A stretch of 64,000 nt of DNA from NCBI GenBank assembly GCA_964368755.1, contig CAYJCR010000001.1, positions 62,001-126,000 of the forward strand. The letters are read 5' to 3'. The position numbers and the translations under genes are program-made. Within the stretch, counting starts at the first letter, position 1. Every line of letters begins with the position of its first letter. The stretch comes from CALVZT01 sp964368755 (GTDB lineage: Bacteria > Bacillota > Clostridia > Christensenellales > UBA1242). The notes below the pieces were generated by a model. It made no database searches. It had not been told where the DNA came from and was given only the letters and a program-made list of their open reading frames with translations. Shown here piece by piece: positions 51,590-62,000 of the stretch.

Positions 51590-52045
51590 TTAGTCAAGTT
51601 GAACGACTTCAACTCTTGCTTCTTTGAATAATGTCATCGAGAATTCATCAGGATATGGGTGTTTGTATACCACTCTCTTGATGCCTGCATTGATGATCAT
51701 ACGAGTGCATATGGAGCAAGGTTGATGTGTGCAATATAGTGTAGCTCCATCGATATTGACTCCAAGTTTGGCTGCTTGTATAATAGCATTCTGCTCAGCA
51801 TGTATAGCATAGCACATCTCTTGTCTTGTGCCACTTGGTATGCCAAGTTTGACTCTCAAACATTCGCCTCTTTCTACACAACTCTTGATTCCAGCAGGTG
51901 CACCATTGTAACCTGTGGTCATAATACGTTTGTTCTTAACAATAACGGCTCCTACGTGGCGATTCTCTTTGTAACAACTACTCCAAGTGCCAACTAAGTC
52001 TGCCATATCCAAAAATCTCTTATCCCATTTGTCTAATTGTGTCAT
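51590..52045 (-). CDS. dCMP deaminase (ComEB-like)
   Basis: A 151-aa zinc deaminase with HAE (H82, E84) and PCSIC (C110, C113) zinc/catalytic motifs. The CxxxxH-type additional site residues near GECLR/CYAIH are typical of dCMP deaminases. It converts dCMP to dUMP for thymidylate synthesis. GGAGGGG selects the ATG at 52045 rather than an in-frame upstream codon at 52063. It follows the broken rdgB, another nucleotide-pool gene, on the same strand with a 63-bp gap. Confidence 0.9.
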   Translation of the reverse strand: MTQLDKWDKRFLDMADLVGTWSSCYKENRHVGAVIVKNKRIMTTGYNGAPAGIKSCVERGECLRVKLGIPSGTRQEMCYAIHAEQNAIIQAAKLGVNIDGATLYCTHQPCSICTRMIINAGIKRVVYKHPYPDEFSMTLFKEARVEVVQLD

Positions 52046-52108
52046 AATATCCCCTCCGACCATTTTTAAGTATAACCAACTATTGTATTGTTGACAAGCA
52101 AAACAAGG

Positions 52109-52699
52109 CTATTGTTTACCAAAAAGGTCCAATATAGCTCTTGTTCTATGTGATACGCTATTCTTTTGGGCCTTAGTACAATGTCCGAATGCTTTGCCAA
52201 GCTCATCGGATCTAAAGACACAATCGTATCCAAAACTTTTGTTGCCGACTTGCCTATGGAGTATATTACCATAGACCTTGCCTTCGCCATATCTATATGA
52301 ATAGTCAGGATTCATCTCTACCATAACACAATTGAAGTAGGCTGTTCTATCGCTAATGTTTTTAAGTTTGGTCAATAACTTTTTTCTATTGGCGACAGCA
52401 TTGTTTCCATCAGTTGCATACCTTGCACTTCTTACCCCGGGTTCGCCACCTAGAGCATTGACGCATTAGCCACTATCATCAGCAAGTACTGTGAAGGGAG
52501 TGTTCTTCTTGTTGAGGTATGTCACAAGAGTTTTGGCTTTGATAAGCGCATTCTCTAGAGCAGTTGAGCCTGTTTCTTCAATCTCATCATAAAATCCTAT
52601 ATCTGACATGGTAAGTATATTTATGTCCTCGATTATCATCTTAATTTCTTCAATCTTATGCTGGTTGTTAGATGCCAATACGTAAGTTTTCATCATCAT
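52109..52699 (-). pseudogene. rdgB: XTP/dITP diphosphatase (RdgB/HAM1) interrupted by an in-frame TAA
   Basis: A 197-codon frame encoding a complete non-canonical purine NTP pyrophosphatase. The N-terminal part is VLASNNQHKIEEIK, then ADDSG, then CVNALGGEPGVRSARY, ending FGYDCVFR and KNSVSHRTRAILDLF. Between ADDSG and CVNALGG one codon is TAA (complement of 52466-52468), where the family has SG-L-C; a single T-to-A change in TTA would give it. The frame is otherwise open and unshifted. RdgB removes ITP/XTP from nucleotide pools. The likely start is one of three consecutive ATGs (52699, 52696, 52693) after AGGAG. A sequencing or assembly error is the main alternative. Confidence 0.88.
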
Positions 52700-52757
52700 T
52701 TCTCCTATGCATTATAGTATCATATGAGACAGTATCAAATCAACAAAAAAGCCACTA

Positions 52758-52786
52758 TTGACTTAGACTTACGAGTCTGATATACT
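52758..52786 (+). promoter_or_regulatory. Promoter with inverted repeat in the spacer
   Basis: TTGACT (52758-52763), 17-bp spacer, TATACT (52781-52786). The spacer contains AGACT-tacg-AGTCT (52765-52778), a possible operator. Confidence 0.65.
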
Positions 52787-52810
52787 GTAAAATAGTTGAA
52801 GGAGAGCATT

Positions 52811-53281
52811 ATGGAAAATAATGGAGAATACGATTCTTTTGAAGATGAGATAGAGTCTATCAATCATGGAGATTATTGGGAGACAATTGTGCCACGTGTG
52901 ACCGAATGCAATGTCGATATAACACGTGTATATTACACAGATAGTGAGCCAGTTGACGAGACTGATGCAAGATACAACAGTATGGTAATATTGGACAAAT
53001 ACGAGGATAGAGGAGTGGACCCAATGCGTAATTTCCTCAACTATACAATAATGAGGGCATCTAATGTCGTTACTTTGAAACATATCTTGCCAGCTATTGA
53101 TGATATTAAGACTATTGATGATATTAAGACTATTGATGATATTAAGACTATTGGTGAAGTTACTTTGACATTTGTTGGAGATAGAGAATTTGACTCAGAC
53201 ACAACCAACCTTGCTGATCTATACAAGTCAAAGGGGTGTATAGTATCCTTTGACCCAACTATATGCGAAGGCGATATTTAA
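52811..53281 (+). CDS. Orphan acidic protein (156 aa)
   Basis: A 156-aa, strongly acidic, soluble protein I do not recognise. No signal peptide, membrane segment or Cys motif. Residues about 96-113 are three exact copies of IDDIKT. AAGGAGAG puts the start at the ATG 52811 rather than an in-frame codon at 52796. It has its own promoter and terminator. Function unknown. Confidence 0.7.
   Translation: MENNGEYDSFEDEIESINHGDYWETIVPRVTECNVDITRVYYTDSEPVDETDARYNSMVILDKYEDRGVDPMRNFLNYTIMRASNVVTLKHILPAIDDIKTIDDIKTIDDIKTIGEVTLTFVGDREFDSDTTNLADLYKSKGCIVSFDPTICEGDI
53096..53149 (+). repeat. Three perfect 18-bp tandem repeats inside the orphan acidic gene
   Basis: ATTGATGATATTAAGACT occurs three times head to tail, in frame, encoding IDDIKT each time; a fourth partial ATTG follows. 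Copy number could vary by slippage without breaking the frame. Confidence 0.95.
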
Positions 53282-53298
53282 TTGTAATAGAGAATGAT

Positions 53299-53329
53299 AA
53301 AAACTTAGGGAATGCACCTAAGTTTTTTT
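53299..53329 (+). terminator. Rho-independent terminator
   Basis: AAACTTAGG / CCTAAGTTT stem, 7-nt loop, T run. Confidence 0.85.
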
Positions 53330-53416
53330 GTTATATTATGCACTATGTTTATATGAAGTAGGTTATATTTGCAGAGAAAGTTAGATGTTTGTTCTAAGCA
53401 CAACTCTGTTATTTGT

Positions 53417-53443
53417 AAAAAAAAGAAGTCTTCAATAGACTTC
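53417..53443 (-). terminator. Terminator of tRNA-Gln(CUG)
   Basis: Minus strand GAAGTC / GACTTC stem with a 7-nt loop and eight T. Confidence 0.8.
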
Positions 53444-53451
53444 ATTGTATT

Positions 53452-53526
53452 TGGCTGGGGTGGCAGGATTCGAACCTACGCATGCAGGAGTCAGAGGCCT
53501 GAGCCTTACCACTTGGCGACACCCCA
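53452..53526 (-). tRNA. tRNA-Gln (anticodon CUG)
   Basis: Cloverleaf on the minus strand with acceptor TGGGGTG / CACCCCA, anticodon loop CTCTGAC and T-loop TTCGAAT; CCA is encoded (53454-53452). The anticodon stem has a C-U mismatch at its loop-proximal pair. Nearly the same body as tRNA-Gln(UUG) at 54748. Its promoter on the minus strand is TTGACA (53572-53567), 17 bp, TATTAT (53549-53544). Confidence 0.93.
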
Positions 53527-53658
53527 ATGAATAATACTCACATATAATAGCAAAACAAATACTCGTTGTCAAGTCTAGTAAAGATTTTTTGATAACGAAC
53601 TCAAAAAAATATTGAAGTTTACATAGCAAAAAATATTTTTGCAATTTATATTTTTTTA

Positions 53659-53687
53659 TTGACAAAATACTATTCATAAACTATAAT
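53659..53687 (+). promoter_or_regulatory. Promoter of the tRNA-Lys/tRNA-Leu unit
   Basis: Perfect TTGACA (53659-53664), 17-bp spacer, TATAAT (53682-53687). The leader before tRNA-Lys contains a hairpin ATTACCC / GGGTAAT at 53698-53716. Confidence 0.88.
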
Positions 53688-53726
53688 TAGTCTCGTGATT
53701 ACCCGTTGAGGGTAATTTCCCCCTTC

Positions 53727-53802
53727 GATCCATTAGCTCAGTTGGTAGAGCACTTGACTTTTAATCAAGGGGTCTCGCGTTCGAGCCGCGAATGGATCAC
53801 CA
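53727..53802 (+). tRNA. tRNA-Lys (anticodon UUU)
   Basis: Acceptor GATCCAT / ATGGATC, anticodon stem CTTGA / TCAAG with loop CTTTTAA, T-loop TTCGAGC, encoded CCA at 53800-53802. Confidence 0.97.
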
Positions 53803-53806
53803 ATAT

Positions 53807-53891
53807 GCGGATGTGGCGGAATTTGGCAGACGCGCCAGACTTAGGATCTGGTACCTTCGGTGTGGGAGTTCAAGTCTCTTCATCCGCACCA
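53807..53891 (+). tRNA. tRNA-Leu (anticodon UAG)
   Basis: Class II tRNA: acceptor GCGGATG / CATCCGC, anticodon loop CTTAGGA, long variable arm (TACCTTCGGTG), encoded CCA. Cotranscribed with tRNA-Lys. Confidence 0.96.
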
Positions 53892-53997
53892 AATATAAAG
53901 ATAGGCTGTAGGGCCTTTTTTTATTTTGTATTACAAAACGCTTGATAATTTTTTTATACTTATATAGAATGTATTTAATAATAAAAGGAGAAATATT

Positions 53998-54303
53998 ATG
54001 GCACAGAAAAAAACAACTACCACAACCAAAAGAACAAGCACAGTATGGGGTCTTAACAAGATTTCTATGTGGATATTGTGTGCTGTTGCAGTACTTTACC
54101 TAGTATCTATGATATTGTCACTTGTTGGCGTCAATCTCAAGATAGTAAGTGCACTTCAGGGTGTTGCAACTGCAATAATGATATCTATTGTAGCAATACT
54201 TGCATGGCGTTATGTTCGCAACAAACAAACAGTATGGAAAGTCCTATATTTTGTAGTACTTCTTGTTGTACTTGTTGGTATCATCATTCCACTTGTTGTG
54301 TAA
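53998..54303 (+). CDS. Small three-helix membrane protein (101 aa)
   Basis: A 101-aa protein: Thr/Lys-rich cytoplasmic start (AQKKTTTTTKRTST), then hydrophobic segments at about 22-44, 50-69 and 80-101, ending IIIPLVV. AAAGGAG precedes the ATG. Sits between tRNA genes with its own terminator. No motif or function recognised. Confidence 0.72.
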   Translation: MAQKKTTTTTKRTSTVWGLNKISMWILCAVAVLYLVSMILSLVGVNLKIVSALQGVATAIMISIVAILAWRYVRNKQTVWKVLYFVVLLVVLVGIIIPLVV

Positions 54304-54321
54304 TTGATTAAATGACATAAT

Positions 54322-54354
54322 AAAAAACAGACACTGTATGTCTGCTTTTTTTAT
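54322..54354. terminator. Terminator after the 101-aa protein gene
   Basis: CAGACA / TGTCTG stem, 5-nt loop, A and T runs on either side; also usable by tRNA-Gly(CCC) on the minus strand. Confidence 0.8.
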
Positions 54355-54357
54355 ATT

Positions 54358-54431
54358 TGGAGCGAATGAAGGGAATCGAACCCTCGACCGGAGCTTGGGA
54401 AGCTCCTATTTTGCCATTAAACTACATTCGC
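54358..54431 (-). tRNA. tRNA-Gly (anticodon CCC)
   Basis: Minus-strand cloverleaf: acceptor GCGAATG / CATTCGC, anticodon stem GGAGC / GCTCC with loop TTCCCAA, T-loop TTCGATT, CCA encoded. Confidence 0.95.
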
Positions 54432-54536
54432 AGAACTGATAGTATTATATTAAAGTGTTTAACTAAATTAGTCAAGAAAAAAGAAGTTTTTTTGGTTAAG
54501 AACAGCAAAAAAAATATGTTAACTTGTTGACATACG

Positions 54537-54565
54537 AATATCTTTGTGATATTATTCTACTGTCG
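54537..54565 (+). promoter_or_regulatory. Promoter of the tRNA-Gly-Arg-Gln unit
   Basis: TTGACA (54537-54542), 17-bp spacer, TATTAT (54560-54565), 9 bp before tRNA-Gly(UCC). Confidence 0.75.
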
Positions 54566-54574
54566 CAAAAATAT

Positions 54575-54648
<74 letters not shown>

Positions 54649-54659
54649 TTATAATATAT

Positions 54660-54736
54660 GTGCCAGTAGCTCAGCTGGATAGAGCATCGCCCTTCTAAGG
54701 CGAGGGTCAGGGGTTCGAATCCCTTCTGGCACACCA
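54660..54736 (+). tRNA. tRNA-Arg (anticodon UCU)
   Basis: Acceptor GTGCCAG / CTGGCAC, anticodon loop CTTCTAA, T-loop TTCGAAT, CCA encoded; 11 bp after tRNA-Gly. Confidence 0.97.
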
Positions 54737-54747
54737 TTTTATTATAT

Positions 54748-54822
54748 TGGGGTGTAGCCAAGTGGTAAGGCACGAGACTTTGACTCTCGCATGCGTAGGT
54801 TCAAATCCTGCCACCCCAGCCA
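54748..54822 (+). tRNA. tRNA-Gln (anticodon UUG)
   Basis: Acceptor TGGGGTG / CACCCCA, anticodon stem CGAGA / TCTCG with loop CTTTGAC, CCA encoded; last of the three-tRNA unit. Confidence 0.96.
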
Positions 54823-54833
54823 TAATTATATTG

Positions 54834-54868
54834 AGAAGCCATGGCAATTGTTCTGACTTCTTTTTTTA
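54834..54868 (+). terminator. Terminator of the tRNA-Gly-Arg-Gln unit
   Basis: AGAAG(C)CA / TG(A)CTTCT stem with one mismatch, 12-nt loop, T run. Confidence 0.6.
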
Positions 54869-55006
54869 TTTAAGTATTTGTAGCTTTGCGTCATCTGATA
54901 AACAGTATATGTGTGCGTCTCCACAATGCAAAATTCACTTTGCGCAGGCAACTGTTAAGATAATCAGAAGCTAGTTGTGTTTGCTATCTAATGTAAGTGT
55001 ACACAA

Positions 55007-55043
55007 TGTCAATATTGACAAAAGATGTTGTGAGGTGTATACT
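55007..55043 (+). promoter_or_regulatory. Promoter with a 14-bp palindrome over the -35
   Basis: TTGACA (55015-55020), 17-bp spacer, TATACT (55038-55043). The perfect palindrome TGTCAATATTGACA (55007-55020) contains the -35, and GTGTACAC lies just upstream at 54997-55004. The layout suits a dimeric regulator acting on the following gene. Confidence 0.75.
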
Positions 55044-55073
55044 TATTTCAATTAAAGGTATAAGGTAAAAGGT

Positions 55074-55541
55074 ATGGCAGAGAAATATATTAGTGTCTAT
55101 GATGGAGAAGGGAATATTACAGACGAAGCGGGAGAGGCTTTGCATAATATTTTTGACAAAAATACTCCAGATCAACAGAAAAGTCCTGTTTTTACAATAA
55201 CTCAATGGAACAGATTGTGTTATTTGTCTACGCCATCATATACAGCGAGTAGTTTCATACGCGATATCAGAATAAACCCAGACATTACTATGGAAGAATT
55301 GCTCAAATATGTGACAAAGGATGAAAGTGATGCAATTTACATTATAGAAGTAATTGGAATGAGCAATGGTCTTAGAGACTCTGATTGTGGTATACTAAAG
55401 AAATCTGAAAAAACAGGTGCTTACGAGATTATGGAGATTGATATGTGTGAGAGACAAAAAAGATCAGATGACATGCTCAAAAAACTTTGTAGTCATTCAC
55501 CAGAAACTTTAACGTGCTTTAGCGATGAAGAATGTTTTTAA
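55074..55541 (+). CDS. Orphan soluble protein (155 aa)
   Basis: A 155-aa protein without signal peptide or membrane segment, rich in D, E and S, with five Cys, two of them close together near the end (DEECF). No domain recognised. AAAAGGT lies just upstream of the ATG. It has a strong promoter with a palindromic -35 and no visible terminator before tRNA-His, whose own promoter starts 28 bp later. Function unknown. Confidence 0.65.
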   Translation: MAEKYISVYDGEGNITDEAGEALHNIFDKNTPDQQKSPVFTITQWNRLCYLSTPSYTASSFIRDIRINPDITMEELLKYVTKDESDAIYIIEVIGMSNGLRDSDCGILKKSEKTGAYEIMEIDMCERQKRSDDMLKKLCSHSPETLTCFSDEECF

Positions 55542-55568
55542 TACAAGCAGAGAATTAGAATTATTAGT

Positions 55569-55597
55569 TGACAAGAGACAAAAATATGTATATACTT
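55569..55597 (+). promoter_or_regulatory. Promoter of tRNA-His
   Basis: TTGACA (55569-55574), 17-bp spacer, TATACT (55592-55597), about 25 bp before the tRNA. Confidence 0.82.
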
Positions 55598-55622
55598 TGG
55601 GAGTATCAAAACTTTTTGATAT

Positions 55623-55738
<116 letters not shown>

Positions 55739-55850
55739 ATTAATAAGCGGATCTCGAACGGTGCGTAAAGAAAAGCTACCCCAATGGGTAGGTTTTTAGC
55801 ACCCGGCGTGATAGCGAGCCACAACTTCTGGCACCAGCCCCGAAGCGGAG
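55739..55850. other. GC-rich structured insert between the tRNA-His repeats
   Basis: 112 bp, visibly richer in G+C than its surroundings. It can form a long hairpin: outer GGTGC (55770-55774) with GCACC (55799-55803), inner CTACCC with GGGTAG and flanking A/T runs. A second GC-rich stem-forming part follows (CTGGCACCAG, CTTC / GAAG). No ORF of useful size. Nature unknown; a remnant of, or a complete, very small tRNA-targeting element is the leading idea. Confidence 0.6.
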
Positions 55851-55909
55851 CGAGTCCCATCTTTCACCCCAAGAACGAAGACTTATGTTATATAAGTCTT
55901 TTTTTGTTT
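55851..55909 (+). repeat. Direct repeat, copy 2 of the tRNA-His 3' end and terminator
   Basis: 58 of 59 bases equal to 55680-55738, offset by 171 bp; here the sequence is not attached to a tRNA body. Confidence 0.97.
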
Positions 55910-55973
55910 GAGCAAAATAATGTATATATATACTTATATTTATCAAAATAATAACATATATGTTGGTTTTTGT

Positions 55974-56002
55974 TTGTCAATTCTTTTTTGAATTGATATA
56001 AT
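55974..56002 (+). promoter_or_regulatory. Promoter of the giant surface protein gene
   Basis: TTGTCA (55974-55979), 17-bp spacer, TATAAT (55997-56002), about 76 bp before the ATG at 56079. Confidence 0.72.
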
Positions 56003-56078
56003 ACATCTAGATTAATTTTGTAGCTAGCATTGGACATATGATTATATACAATTGAAGATTGATATTAGGAGCAATACT

Positions 56079-59000
56079 ATGGGAAAAAGATGGAAAATAA
56101 TTTTATCAGTACTTTCTTGCATTATTATACTAGCAGGAGCCGGAGTAGGACTATACTTTGGTTTGAGTGACAAAGGTAATGGTGGAGGAAGTAGTAGCCC
56201 ACAAAGTAGCAGTGGTACTTCTCAAGATCCGGTAGCAACCTACTATACAGTTACTTATGCTAATACAGCTATACCAAATGCAAGGGTAGAGGCTGGATCT
56301 TTGTTATTGGAGCCAACTTCTGGAACAGCAAAGGATAAGTATGTATTCTTGGGCTGGTATAAAGATGCCGACTTCTCAACTCAATGGGATTTCGTCAATG
56401 ACAAGGTCAATGCCAATACTACTTTGTATGCAAAGTATGAGAGAGCAATATACGGTATGAGAATCAATACTGATAATGTTGAGACTGAGTTCGACAAAGG
56501 TGAGATGACAGATTATAATGGACTTGTTGTCGAGATAATGAAGAGTGATCTCAAATATTACACTTTGCCAGTTGGTGACTATACAATTACAAGCAATCGT
56601 ACAGATGTCAATGTTGCAGGTTGGTACACTATTACAGTACAATACAGAACTTTCCATAGCGATTATGAAATTGAAGTTTTGCCAACAACCGAGAAAGGTT
56701 TGTTCTGCTATGTCAATGACTCATTGGTATACAGAAGTTATGTTGATAATGGTGCTGGGCTACCAGAAGAACTAGAAGAGCCAACATATCCACAAGCTGG
56801 ATATGAATTTGCCGGTTGGTACACAGATAAAGGTTGTACCACAGCTTTTAGTGCAAGTACTATTACAGCCGATACAGTTTTGTATTCAAAATGGACAAAG
56901 AAGTTCCTTATTACTTTCAACAATGTTGATGTTCCTGGACAATATGCCCTTGCTGGAGAAAAATATTCATTGCCAAATAGTGCATTGATAGCAAAGACAG
57001 GTTATGATCTTGTTGGATTCTTTACAAATGAAGACTACACTTTCTATAGTGTTGACGGCGACGGTGTTGTAACTGGAGAAGTTCAAGAAGATAGTATTAG
57101 TGTTGAAGGATTGGCAAAGGAAATACATAACACAAATAATGAATATTATGTACTATACTCTAGAGTTGGCACAAATGGATCAAATTTGGTAAAAACTCCT
57201 GTATATAAGAAGGTTTATACTGGGAGCTATATCAAAAATGAGCAATCTATTACAGCAACAGAAGCTCACGATTTGTATGCAATATTTGAGCCAAAGACTT
57301 TCCGTGTTACTTATGCATGGAACAACAATTCTCTTGATGATTACAAATATGTAACATATAACCAAGCTTATGGTGAATTACCACCTCTTGAAGATGGAAC
57401 ATATATATCAGAAGGTTGGATGTTGAACGATACAAGAATAACAAAAGATAGTATTGTTAAAATAACTAGTGATGTACAACTTATTGCTCAAGTAGTTGAG
57501 AAAGAAGAAGTTGATAGAAATCTATACGTAAGATTACCATATCTAAAAGTTAATTTGGCTGATGTTAATTATCACGTATATCGCAAATCTTACTACAGAG
57601 CTCCAGAAGGCGAGGGTGATGCAACATATGTAGAAGAAGCCTTTGTATTCAATAATAATAGTTTTGCAAAATACTTATTGCTTAATAGCACAACAGTATT
57701 AGACGGTAATACCTTTGTGTTTGATAGCAAAACATTTACTTACGATTCAACTGCAAGAACACTTACTCAAGAAGAAGCTTTGGTAGGAACTGGATATGGA
57801 ATGTTCTCTTACCAATCAGGCGATAACAAATATGCAATAGACGTATCCGGTACGAATGTTAAGATATTTGCTAGTTTTGATGCTTCTGCAAACGTTGTTG
57901 CTGATAGGTATATGTATGAAGTTTCTAGTAAGACAATATACACGAATTATAAGTATGAAGTATACAACGGATATACATATGATTATTTCTTAGATGAGTT
58001 CCTAGATGATTTGTTTGCAAGATATAGTGATGCAGCTTGCACTAGAATATATGCAGGTAGCAAACTGTTCGCAAAAAATATGAGCGAAGATTACTATGAA
58101 GAATGGCTAGAATTGGTACGTAATAAAACTATAGTTGGATATATATTTGAAGTACCTGAGGGCTCAGATGTCAGAGGATTCTATGACGAAAAAGATGCTC
58201 AGATCAAATATGGTGCTATTATCAATCGTCCAGACAATTTTGGTATAGGCGAAGATATAACCTTATCAATTAAGACATGTATTCCTGTCAAAATCAATTT
58301 GTCTGTCAATGGTGGAACATTAACTCCAGCAATAACATACGTTGACGGAATAGTTGGAGATTTATTCCCAACTCTTCCTACTCCTTCCAAAGTTGGTTAT
58401 GCATTCGGTGGTTGGTATTATGACACAAGCTACAGAGTACCTATCCAAGAAGGGACGTTGGTTCAAGGTAATAACACTCGAGTATATGCTAGATGGGACA
58501 AACTCGCTGAGATAACAGTAAGAGTATATCCTGATACTGCAGCTACAACGTCAATCGCAACTTATAAGTTCCAAGCAGGTTCTACATATGGCGCTAACTT
58601 CCCAAGTGCTTTGGTACGTGAAGGATATGTATTTAAGGGTTGGTATTCTGATGTTAATCTTACAACTGAGGTCACTGCAGACGATGTTGTTAAGACAAAT
58701 GTCTTATATCCAAAATTCGAATCCATATATGTAGAGGTTACACTTAACTATGTTGATACTCCTATTGGTAACGGGCATATTACAGTTAAGTATGGAGATA
58801 TGTATGGAGCACTTCCAACCATGATTAGCAAAGAATTTGCAGATGGTGGTTGGTATGCCGATGTGGGTTATGAGACCAAAGTTACATCAGCTACAAGAGT
58901 ACAAAATACTGAGGCACACATCTTGTATTTCAGAAAACTTCCTTATCATCAAGTAGTCTTTACAACTTCAGCAACTGATGTGGTTGGCGAGGGATATAAA

Positions 59001-62000
59001 TATAAGAAAGCCCTTCTCGATACAATTCTTATACCAAAGAGTCCATATACTAGAGATGGTTATGTGTTCGCAGGTTGGTTCATTGATGCAAATGATAATG
59101 GAATAATGGACGGAAGTGAAGAGATAATTGAACCTAGAGTAAAGTTTACTTTGGTAGAGGATGCTGATATTAGTTTCCATGCTTATTGGGTCAAAGAAGC
59201 TACTTTGGTATTTAGGAAAGGTGCAGAGTCGGCAACTGGTGCTAATCCATTGAATCTTATCATAAAACAAGGTGAATCAATAACTCTTCCACAAATACCT
59301 TATGATATGACAAGCTCTTCGGCAAACAATTGGATAACTGTATGCCCAGACGGAACAGTAATGGCATTTACTTCAAGTGGAGCAGCTTCATCAAGTGGTT
59401 TGTCAATTAACGATATTATGTTTAAGATTTGGTGTTATGACGATCAAGATGATTGGACACTTGTTTCTATGAACATGTTGGGCGAATTTGAGTATAACGG
59501 AAAGAAATTTACATACACTGATGGAACGATAACCTGTGGTGGTGTATGGGAACTTGAAGATGGTAAGATTGATATCGAATCAGACGATATGCTTGATGCT
59601 ATATATGAATACTTCACTGGTGGTGTATGGGAACTTGAAGATGGTAAGATTGATATCGAATCAGACGATATGCTTGATGCTATATATGAATACTTCACTG
59701 GTGGTGTTGGAGAACAGATCCCAATTGATTTTGAATTGTTGATAAACAATGCTCACAATCAGTATCTTCCATATCTTGTACTCTATGAAGGAAATATTGT
59801 TGAAAGTAGAACAACTATATGTGAAAATGAGTTCTTAATATCTGCAACAGGCATAACTAATGAAACTCTAGATACTAACGCAACATTAGTCTCTGGATAC
59901 AGCAATATTTATAGTATTGAGATGTTTGAGACCACAGTGTTCTTGCGTCACGATACTGAAGAAAACAAATTATATCTTGGAGTATCGGTATTATCAACTT
60001 TTACAGATGATATTATTGGTGGCAAAGGAGAACAGATCCCAACAATCAAATACACATTTGAGGAAGGATTTGTTATTGACAACTTGACTCAGCTTGGTAT
60101 TGATACTAGAGATGAAGGAGTTGACGGTGCATATTATTATTCTAACGAATCAGAATGGGTAGATTTTGTTGTGTTAGATAAATTAACTTTGACTCCAAAT
60201 TGGGAATATACAATAAATATCAATAATTATGCTCCAGACGGTACTTTGGCTAGCGTAACAGCACAGCAGTCAGGAACAAAGGGTAGCGTTGTTGATTTGA
60301 ACAACTACAAGGGTAGCTACAACTATTGGGAAATCAAAGAAGTTTTCTTCAAAGACGAGTTTAATAACATAACACCAATTACTGTTAATGAAGATGGAAT
60401 TATTAGCTCTTATTCAATTACGACTGCGGGAACGATCAATATTGTATATGAAAAGGTAGTTGTTTTGTCTTTCAACGAAGGGACCTTTGGTACAATAGAG
60501 AATATGGTGATCAGCGAGAGCAAAGTTTCTGAAGCTAGCAATGATCATCAAGGACTATTCAATAATGCGGGTGCTTACTTTGATTTTGACAACAATACAT
60601 ATGACTTCACAAACAATGGTCAGACAGTTAATTTTACCAGTTATGATGAAGCTTACAGCACTTTAGTAAACTTATTTAATTATGTTCCTGATAACTCTAG
60701 CGAGTCATATGGCAATGGAGATTTATTATCGTACTCTTCTAATATATTTACTGTCACAAGAGCTTTGAACCAATATACATATAGTGTCTATACCGTCTTT
60801 GACAGTGGTGAGCAACAGATATTCGGAGATTCAAACAGACAAGCATATGAGACTGAATATATCAATCTCCAATTGCTTATAGATAATATATTAGAAAGCA
60901 ACAATCAATATAAATACAACAATGCAAAATGCAGTGTTGATGGTAATGAAAGCGACATAGATGATATCAGTAATTTTGTTGTAACAACATCTGACACGCA
61001 GGTGGTTTTGTATTTTGTAACAAAAAGTCAATATTCTTATTCAATATATGGATTTAATTGTGACACACAAGACCGTGATGCAACTACAATTGCTACAGGA
61101 AGTGTCTATGAGAATCAATATGTTGACATGTTTGATACTTTGAAGCAATGGTTGGATCTTACTGAAAACCTAGACAAAGCATATGACTATACAAGATCTA
61201 TTAGCGAACTAGAAGTTCAAATTACAAGCGATGGTCAAGTAATAGAGTTGCCTTACAAAGCAGCACAAAGTTGTTCAATCACAGTTTATTATTACATTGA
61301 TAATGGAGGGTCCCAAACATATACAAACTTCGATCAGTTGTATGATGGAAGGATAATAGATTTACAAACTACGTTTATTTCTCCTATTATTAGTAGCAGT
61401 TCTGATATTGAATTTGATGCTAATACAACTATGTTAGAAACATCACATATTGTACAAGCAAACGAAACTATTAACTTATACTTCAAATCAATCGTAGTGC
61501 CTACTGTATCTTATGCTATAAACTACAGTTATTCTGATGGAACTAAGACTGGCACAATTGATAGTGGCAGTATTAATTCTGGATCGGCTATAAATATTAG
61601 AGAGATTATAGGCTCTTTCTTGGATAATCATAACAGTTTGGATTATAGCTATAACAGCATGTATATCGACGAAGGTGATATGGAGACATATTCTCTATAT
61701 GAGAGCAATGGTGATTTTGAGTTAACGGTGTACTTTGTTCCAGCAACGATGTACGGTTATACGGTTTATTATGTTATTGACGAAAGTGGTTCACAGTATT
61801 ATACTTCAGATACCATTGCAACATCTCGCTATCTTGACTTGCAATCAATGGTAGATAGTATTTGTTCTAATTACAGTTGCACTTTTGATAGTACAGCTAC
61901 AGGAATATCAAATTTGTCAGAATATAGCGTACAAAATGATGGAGAGAGTATAACGTTGCATTTTAGTACTCAACAGGGAACAAGTAGTTATGCTTACACA

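Noticed and set aside
53096..53149. CRISPR-like repeat array
   Set aside because: Units are 18 bp, directly adjacent without spacers and in frame inside a coding region.
59444..59749. Minus-strand frame with repeated SSISSDSISILPSSSS-like sequence
   Set aside because: It is the antisense shadow of the 81-bp tandem duplication in the giant gene and has no RBS or promoter.
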